Shown here: positions 21,301 through 24,506 of the stretch, piece by piece
Layout: each line of letters starts with the position of its first letter
Numbering within the stretch: position 1 is the stretch's first letter
Assembly (NCBI GenBank): GCA_028565635.1
Contig: JAOXYB010065945.1
Span: 1 to 24,506 of the forward strand
Reading direction: 5' to 3'
Source of the DNA: Phoronis ovalis
Lineage: Eukaryota; Phoronida; Phoronidae
DNA length: 24,506 bases
Notes under the pieces: generated by a model
The model's input: only the letters and a program-made list of their open reading frames with translations
Told to the model about the DNA's origin: nothing
The model's database searches: none
Position numbers and translations under genes: made by a program

Positions 21301-23512
21301 AGAAATGTAAACTTGTGTTTTGTACATAATTGTGATTAGTTACAATTGAGAACGGGACAGAAGCTACAAAAGAAATACTATGTTTATAATATTGATGCTC
21401 AATGCAGTTCCACAAGAGAACAATAGTACTAAAAGTATGAGAGAATGGAAAACACCAAATGGCACCAAACATGCTTCCTACCTTGTATCTGGTAGCAAAT
21501 ATAATTTGCAATAGGGATTAGGAGCTGTTTTACCATCTGGAAGTGGTAATTCTATTGCAACTAGAATAGTGACGACTAAGCAGGCCTGTGGCTTGTCATA
21601 CCGCAGTTTTACCTAGACATAAAAAAGAGATCTCCTTGATTTCTGCCACACTGTGATGAGTAGTGTGACTGTATATGCATAAGCACAAACCACCCACCTT
21701 TACATGGACTGCAAGTAGCAAACCAATGCTGCTACTGTTAAGGATTAATATTTTATATCTTTTCATTTTATCAGAGAAAATAGTTTATCAAAAGATGTAG
21801 ATTATCTCCACTGCTGACCAGTAATTTTCAACAGCAGAGTGTTATTTCAATAGTGTATTTAGTACTCTAGGCACAACATACTTGGTGAAACTGGAATAGT
21901 TATTCTTTCACAATGCCTTTACAAATAGTGATTTACATACCTGAATTTGACCTAAACCAGTGGGAGACCGCCTTGTCAATCCCGGTGAACTAGGCGAAGT
22001 TACTGTAACACTTGGGGGTACAGTGTCCCTATGCTGACCATAATCTGAAGTGAAGCATTTGATCAGAACTTTGTATAATGTAAGCATATAAAAGTGTAGG
22101 TATATAACATAATTAAAACAGTTCCATTTTTTCAGAAGTGATGAAAAACTTAAAATATACAACTGACAATGTTTAAATTAAGGAACAATAAATCATAACC
22201 AGCAATAATTGTAGTATTAAGCAAAACAAAACAAACCATAATCATATCATATGGTGTAGGTAATCTTCATAATCAGCATTTTAAAACCAAACGTGCAAAG
22301 AAACAGCAGAAAGTCACAAAATATATGTCATACTAATTAACAAGCTAATTAGTTCTTTTCATAGGTCACTTATTGTCATGTGAGTGATAAGCAGTAAAGT
22401 TTTGTTAGTAGCAGAACTAGTAGTACTGAAATAAAATGAAACGTTAAGGCCAATGGGTAAGTTTTAGTGAGGGTGTTGGCAGTCTAAGATAACTGCTTGC
22501 TGTTAGTCAGTTCTAATGCTATGCGCTACCATTAATTGTTTCAGCCAGGCATTAGCATACAACTTACCATGTTCAACCACCAAAACCTAATTATAGTATT
22601 TTATCATTTTAAATATATTTTCAAAGTGAAAACAAACACTTATAATACATCCTCTGAGCATTGCTGGCACGGTTTCCTCTTGTAGCTCTACCAAATGTTG
22701 CTACAGGTCTTGTTTGAAGTCAACAAAATACTGTTCATACACCAAAGGCATTCTTTATATTTTTTAAATGAACAAAGCCTAATGCTTATTTTACATTCAA
22801 CAAACATGGAAGTAGAAGCGCATTAGTCTATAACTAGTTTTCTTGTACCACTTCAAAATATTAAAATTTCATGACATCCACTCAAAATCTTTTGAATGTG
22901 AATCAAATTTTTAATAACCCATAAAGGAATTTCTATTACACATTTTGCAGTAAAAGTTACTATAATACTGAACAAAAATGGCTAAAATAACAAAGGGACA
23001 TAACTTCAAAATAGCATATCGTAAGAGCAAAGTTACCTCTTGAAATTTTTGTGTTCCTTGTGTTCTGATCAGCATGTAATTTATCTACATTATTTCTGAA
23101 ACAAAACAAAATACTTTTTATTTAATTTGACATTTTTTAGGCCAATAATTGCCAGTAGTGTTTATTAGGTTTTTTAAAATATCACAAGCTCACATTAATC
23201 TATTTTGGTGTGCACTCAGAATTTTTCTTACTTCTGGTTTACTGTTTTCACTAACGTAAGACCTAATGGAAAGCAAGTGAAGAGGATTGAGGTTTCAGAA
23301 TTTGTTACTATAAATTTAAATGAAAGAATTAATTTTAAAATCCTAAATTAAAATTTATGATTGACACTATTGATATGCTTTTTACCCTGTGTTGTTTCTC
23401 TGCACAATCAACTCAACCTGTGGTTCTTGTTTCGATTCAAGAATGATATCATACACTTCTTCAAATGTAGCACCTTTCGGTGATCGACCATTCCACTCTA
23501 GAACTTCATCTC
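9155..23512 (-). CDS. Rim: RIM, active-zone scaffold (3' portion: half PDZ, C2A, linker, C2B)
   Basis: RIM tethers vesicles and Ca2+ channels at presynaptic active zones, through Rab3/Munc13 (N-terminal zinc finger), channels (PDZ), RIM-BP (proline motif) and C2 domains. Exons in transcript order: 23512-23386, 23095-23037, 22044-21941, 21612-21482, 21252-21081, 19201-19012, 18460-18344, 17952-17890, 16503-16320, 16133-15997, 13816-13757, 13290-13075, 12828-12717, 12412-12186, 11461-11338, 11015-10792, 9735-9593, 9376-9155. Together with the one upstream base implied by the phase they make 871 codons, ending TAG, with no frame break and all GT-AG introns. Numbering here starts at the first visible residue: PDZ half 1-42, C2A about 98-225, RQLPSVP 412-418, DLEER helix about 452-470, C2B about 715-840. 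The gene is truncated only by the window edge; human RIM1 is ~1700 residues. It is orthologous to RIMS1/RIMS2 and worm unc-10; which paralogue cannot be told. Confidence 0.95.
9593..9735 (-). CDS. Rim: RIM exon Q (C2B middle)
   Basis: APYVKVYLMDGKTCIEKQKT and RRTLDPLYQEQIIF form the middle of C2B. APYV replaces the DPYV of Ca2+-binding C2 domains. Acceptor TTTTGTTCCAG, donor CTACAG|GTAATT in phase 0. Confidence 0.95.
9736..10791 (-). other. RIM intron inside C2B (between exons P and Q)
   Basis: About 1.06 kb of AT-rich sequence; no exon, repeat or RNA gene recognised. Confidence 0.5.
10792..11015 (-). CDS. Rim: RIM exon P (C2B start)
   Basis: NFVDGLGPAQLVGRQVLGSP is the near-invariant RIM segment upstream of C2B. 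GRLEVEVIRARGLIARPGSK then gives the first C2B strands. Phase 2 in, 1 out; acceptor GATATTGTAG, donor CCGG|GTAGGT. Confidence 0.95.
11338..11461 (-). CDS. Rim: RIM exon O (pre-C2B)
   Basis: RGRSGKRTSFQRSEEVGGA and LYKQASKESNDGSVSSDSS match the 'VQRSTETG...MTRQASRESTDGSMNS' segment preceding C2B. Acceptor CATTCTTTTCAG, donor CAAG|GTACGA; phase 1 in, 2 out. Confidence 0.92.
11462..12185 (-). other. RIM intron between exons N and O
   Basis: About 0.7 kb, AT-rich, no feature recognised. The smaller RIM introns (11016-11337, 12413-12716, 12829-13074, 13291-13756, 17953-18343, 18461-19011, 21253-21481, 21613-21940, 23096-23385) likewise show nothing beyond splice sites. Confidence 0.5.
12186..12412 (-). 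CDS. Rim: RIM linker exon N
   Basis: FTSKMESRG, NDGSVSDSAASAS and VKVKSMVALSRRAGSEANL align with the vertebrate 'FTSKMQNRQ', 'NDGSQSDTA' and 'AKMVAIVGLSRKSRSASQL' blocks in the same order. Phase 2 in, 1 out; acceptor GGTAATTACAG, donor TTAG|GTACAG. Exons M and N together are 339 nt, so they could be skipped as a pair. Confidence 0.92.
12717..12828 (-). CDS. Rim: RIM linker exon M (Ser/Asp-rich)
   Basis: Encodes YMDDDYVSDASEMSDMSV and STMSVRSTQSEKPRSKKL, parallel to the vertebrate 'SDVSDVS...YMSVQSERPR' block. Acceptor TTCCTTGCAG, donor TGAG|GTATGC; phase 1 in, 2 out. Confidence 0.92.
13075..13290 (-). CDS. Rim: RIM linker exon L (DLEER helix, Arg/Asp-rich)
   Basis: Starts TKDLEERALQMKIKMNAYKN, the conserved 'DLEERTRQMKLKMHRYK' helix of RIM proteins. 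Then comes a charged stretch with SRDRLRDLRDYDRGRDYGR. 216 nt, phase 1 on both sides. Acceptor ATTTTTCAG, donor CGAG|GTATGA. Confidence 0.92.
13757..13816 (-). CDS. Rim: RIM linker exon K (60 nt, symmetric phase 1)
   Basis: Encodes YPRLPLVKDFGDEMYDDYE. I chose the acceptor CCTTTGGTTGTAG (exon starts TATATCC) because it accepts the phase-1 frame; the nearer CCCAG at 13812-13807 would shift the frame. Donor GAAG|GTACAC. Confidence 0.75.
14316..14363 (-). CDS. Rim: Candidate cassette exon of RIM (48 nt)
   Basis: Flanked by a good acceptor (GAATTTTGCTTACAG) and a good donor (CATG|GTATGA). It is open in the phase-1 frame used by the neighbouring exons and ends in phase 1, encoding NGGRLSDPGVSIGCH. 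48 nt is divisible by three. No homologous peptide could be confirmed, so this is an inference from splice sites and phase. Confidence 0.5.
14871..15032. repeat. Degenerate repeat of an ACCCTNTGGTAAAT motif
   Basis: Four related copies start at 14871, 14943, 14977 and 15018 (ACCCTATGGTAAATA, ACCCTGTGATAAATT, ACCCTCTGGTAAATA, ACCCTGTGGTACATA). Spacings are 72, 34 and 41 bases, suggesting an eroded tandem repeat of roughly 36 bp. Confidence 0.55.
15997..16133 (-). CDS. Rim: RIM linker exon J (RIM-BP-binding proline motif)
   Basis: Residues 383-428. SPKKRQLPSVPVSAQQ contains R412-Q-L-P-S-V-P418, the RxLPxxP consensus bound by RIM-BP SH3 domains (vertebrate RIM: RQLPQLP). Acceptor AATCCTGTAG, donor AGAG|GTGAGT in phase 1. 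Exons I and J together are 321 nt. Confidence 0.9.
16320..16503 (-). CDS. Rim: RIM linker exon I (SR/SP-repeat exon)
   Basis: Residues 322-382. RSRSPG occurs twice (348-353, 362-367), 14 residues apart, followed by MSPE and MSPPE. The DNA shows the same direct repeat. It is likely disordered and phosphorylatable. Phase 1 in, 2 out; acceptor TTTCTTTATAG, donor ATAAG|GTACAA. Confidence 0.88.
16824..17441. mobile_element. MITE-like element with 23-bp inverted ends
   Basis: Left end (16824-16846) starts AAGTACCGTATTTTCTCTA. The reverse complement of the right end (17419-17441) starts AAGTACCATATTTTCTCTA; the two 23-bp ends differ at one base. Inside, GCCATTATTAGAGAGGGGGC occurs exactly twice (16876-16895 and 17366-17385) in direct orientation near each end. 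No coding capacity was seen. It sits in the RIM intron between exons I and H. No clear target-site duplication was found, so the superfamily is left open. Confidence 0.8.
17620..17664 (-). CDS. Rim: Weaker candidate cassette exon of RIM (45 nt)
   Basis: Acceptor CGTTTCAATCACAACTAG, donor AATG|GTGAAA (weak). It is open in the phase-1 frame on both sides and encodes DSLVKSSCIHSSSN. It lies between the MITE-like element and exon H. A chance occurrence is plausible. Confidence 0.25.
17890..17952 (-). CDS. Rim: RIM linker exon H (63 nt, symmetric phase 1)
   Basis: Encodes CSDFTDDYSDPYERSPSFIA, an acidic/Tyr/Ser segment comparable to the 'SDSEVSDYDCED' part of vertebrate RIM. Acceptor ACATATAG, donor GCAG|GTACTA. 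Its length and phases make it a natural cassette. Confidence 0.82.
18344..18460 (-). CDS. Rim: RIM linker exon G (117 nt, symmetric phase 1)
   Basis: Encodes SNSLGHGDGARSPPPEE and a basic stretch MMDRRSRRDRMPSPMPGR. 117 nt with phase 1 on both sides, so it can be skipped without frame change. Acceptor CTGCCTCTTTCAG, donor ATTG|GTAGGT. Confidence 0.85.
19012..19201 (-). CDS. Rim: RIM exon F: C2A end and start of linker
   Basis: LLIEIASARINDEPYWYSL closes C2A (family 'ILIELETALLDDEPHWYKL'). PLPTSSPVLARR then begins the linker. Acceptor AAATTTCAG, donor CATC|GTAAGT in phase 1. A 1.9-kb intron precedes it. Confidence 0.92.
19202..21080 (-). other. RIM intron inside C2A (between exons E and F)
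   Basis: About 1.9 kb of AT-rich sequence. A slightly GC-richer patch at about 20.15-20.45 kb may be an old repeat, but no ends could be defined. No exon with matching phase was found. Confidence 0.5.
21081..21252 (-). CDS. Rim: RIM exon E: C2A, central part
   Basis: Residues 141-198. QRRTKTV, EPVWNQSFVFSP and LSVYHYNNRTNGKDDFIGE follow the RIM C2A order. The loop-3 D-x-D of Ca2+-binding C2 domains is replaced by H184-Y-N186. The donor GAG|GTAAGA is chosen over an upstream ATTG|GTGAG because only the former keeps frame with the next exon. Confidence 0.93.
21482..21612 (-). CDS. Rim: RIM exon D: C2A, first part
   Basis: Residues 98-140: VKLRYDKPQACLVVTIL, then the loop ELPLPDGKTAPNPYCKLYLL. 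The position occupied by Asp in Ca2+-binding C2 domains (DPYV) is N129. Acceptor ATGTCTAG, donor ACAAG|GTAGGA in phase 2. Confidence 0.93.
21941..22044 (-). CDS. Rim: RIM exon C: PDZ-C2A linker
   Basis: Residues 63-97. VPPSVTVTSPSSPG matches the conserved 'SISVTSPMSPG'-type segment just before C2A in RIM proteins. Acceptor TTCACTTCAG, donor CAG|GTATGT in phase 0. Confidence 0.9.
22045..23036 (-). other. RIM intron between exons B and C
   Basis: About 1 kb. A 30-codon open stretch on the - strand around 22.63-22.73 kb looks protein-like, but no splice-site pair gives the required phase. Otherwise nothing recognised. Confidence 0.5.
23037..23095 (-). CDS. Rim: RIM exon B: PDZ-C2A linker
   Basis: 59 nt, phase 2 in and 1 out, encoding NNVDKLHADQNTRNTKIS. 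Acceptor TTTTGTTTCAG and donor AGAG|GTAACT are good. There is no domain, but the frame is continuous with both neighbours, which supports the call. Confidence 0.75.
23386..23512 (-). CDS. Rim: RIM exon A: second half of the PDZ domain
   Basis: Begins GDEVLEWNGRSPKGATFEEV, and continues VYDIILESKQEPQVELIV, the end of the RIM PDZ domain (GDEVLEWNG plus the final helix and strand). Acceptor TTCACACTGCAG; it needs one base from an upstream exon outside the window. Donor ACAGG|GTAAAA in phase 2. Confidence 0.93.
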
Positions 23513-24506
23513 CTGCAGTGTGAAGAAAGAAGTTAAAAAGAAAGCAAATACTGCAAGTCAATTCACACAATAAGAATGATATAAGAATTGGGCAAACAGT
23601 TATGTTGCAGCAGAACACAATGTGCTTACAAAACTGAAACAAGACAACGACGATTTAGAAAATCATCATTGTAAGCTGCTTAAATTGGTTATTTATATTT
23701 GAGCATAAGGAATTGTATATTATTACGTCAAGGTAGCGCTTGGTCTTCGCGGCTATAGACTTATTGTGACGTGTCCTGTTGAGATTAAACATGACCGCCA
23801 GTGGGTCATATTGGAAGTACTTTAGGTCAAACGTACGCATAGCATGTACTGCGACCTGGACTTGCTTTGTGTAGAGTATGGAACTGGTTGGATATAAACT
23901 GAAGGTGTTATTATTACACACAATCTCGCAAACTAATATGGGCACTAGTTGGCCATATTGGTGGCAATCCGGATAATTATTACACATAACCTGTACTTTG
24001 TCCTGTACTTACTGTATACTGGGTATGGAGCTGTTCGGATACAAACTGAAGCAGTTATTGCGAGACAACGAAAGTATTACGCGTCACACAAAATGTCCAA
24101 GAATAGGCATTTGACCTACTTATCAAGATCATCATTTTAAATTGTCACCTAGCCTACGCGACCCACCAATCTATCTACACCTAACAGTTTAAATAGGCTT
24201 GTGAAAACCGTACAACTGCTTGCACAATCACTAAGTGACACTTTATTGCTGTAATGTAATGGTTATTTCCTTTTGAATAATTACCTTTGTAATTAAAATA
24301 TTTTAATCGGGTTCACTTCTTATGGGTGTCGATCAATGCACAGTTTTAACCTTGCCGATTTACGACAGGTGCATCCAAAATTCTGTAAGGCATTCCATTT
24401 TTACTCGTAAATTACAATAGAGAGCCCCACAACAATTGACCAGACTGTCAAAAATACGCGAATGTTTCTACCTAATCTATCAATTATATTCATGCAAAAA
24501 CCTTGT
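23513..24506 (-). other. RIM intron running off the right edge
   Basis: No exon matching the first half of the PDZ domain is visible, so the preceding RIM exon lies outside the window. The stretch includes the 147-bp tandem duplication and a less AT-rich patch around 23.7-24.1 kb. Confidence 0.55.
23798..24059. repeat. Two diverged copies of a ~147-bp unit in tandem
   Basis: Two blocks recur at the same offset of 147 bases. CATATTGG and its upstream flank occurs at 23807-23814 and 23954-23961. A 68-base block occurs at 23845-23912 and 23992-24059; both copies start TGTACT and share a run ATGGA-CTG-T-GGATA-AAACTGAAG. The segment between the blocks is poorly conserved. Confidence 0.65.

Noticed and set aside
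22626-22727. Protein-like - strand open stretch (TRPVATFGRATRGNRASNAQ) in the intron between RIM exons B and C
   Set aside because: No acceptor/donor pair gives the phase 1 to phase 1 exon required, and exons B and C already join in frame without it.

Overview
The window is nuclear DNA from an animal. It is AT-rich, and two multi-exon genes with GT-AG introns face each other tail to tail. Both encode animal proteins: a SLC15A4-type peptide/histidine transporter and the synaptic active-zone scaffold RIM. Introns are short to medium (about 0.2-2.2 kb). Invertebrate origin is likely but is an inference; the sequence does not fix the phylum.

Left part, + strand, 440-5127: a complete nine-exon SLC15A4/PHT1-like gene. 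The nine exons join in one frame to 561 codons plus stop. It carries the ExxER motif of proton-coupled oligopeptide transporters, the GIKANVGPFGA signature and the FFRWYYWFINVGS block. Its third intron holds a 29-bp minisatellite, and its 3' side holds a likely old repeat remnant.

Middle, about 5.6-9.1 kb: a spacer between the two 3' ends. It contains an imperfect palindrome (6289-6375) and, on the - strand, an isolated 35-codon terminal-exon-like frame (7479-7586) that belongs to neither gene model.

Right part, - strand, 23512 down to 9155: the 3' portion of a RIM (RIMS/unc-10) gene. Eighteen exons join without a frame break to 870 residues plus stop: the second half of a PDZ domain, C2A, a long Ser/Arg/Pro-rich linker with a RIM-BP-type proline motif (RQLPSVP), and C2B. 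The zinc-finger N-terminus and first half of the PDZ domain lie beyond the right edge. The linker is built from phase-1 exons of length divisible by three, the architecture expected for cassette splicing. Two further candidate cassette exons (48 and 45 nt) fit the same phase. A ~618-bp element with 23-bp inverted ends (MITE-like) sits in one linker intron, and a 147-bp tandem duplication lies in the right-end intron.

The two genes have no evident shared pathway: one product moves peptides/histidine across endolysosomal membranes, the other organises synaptic vesicle release. No prokaryotic-type operon, CRISPR array, rRNA or tRNA gene was seen.
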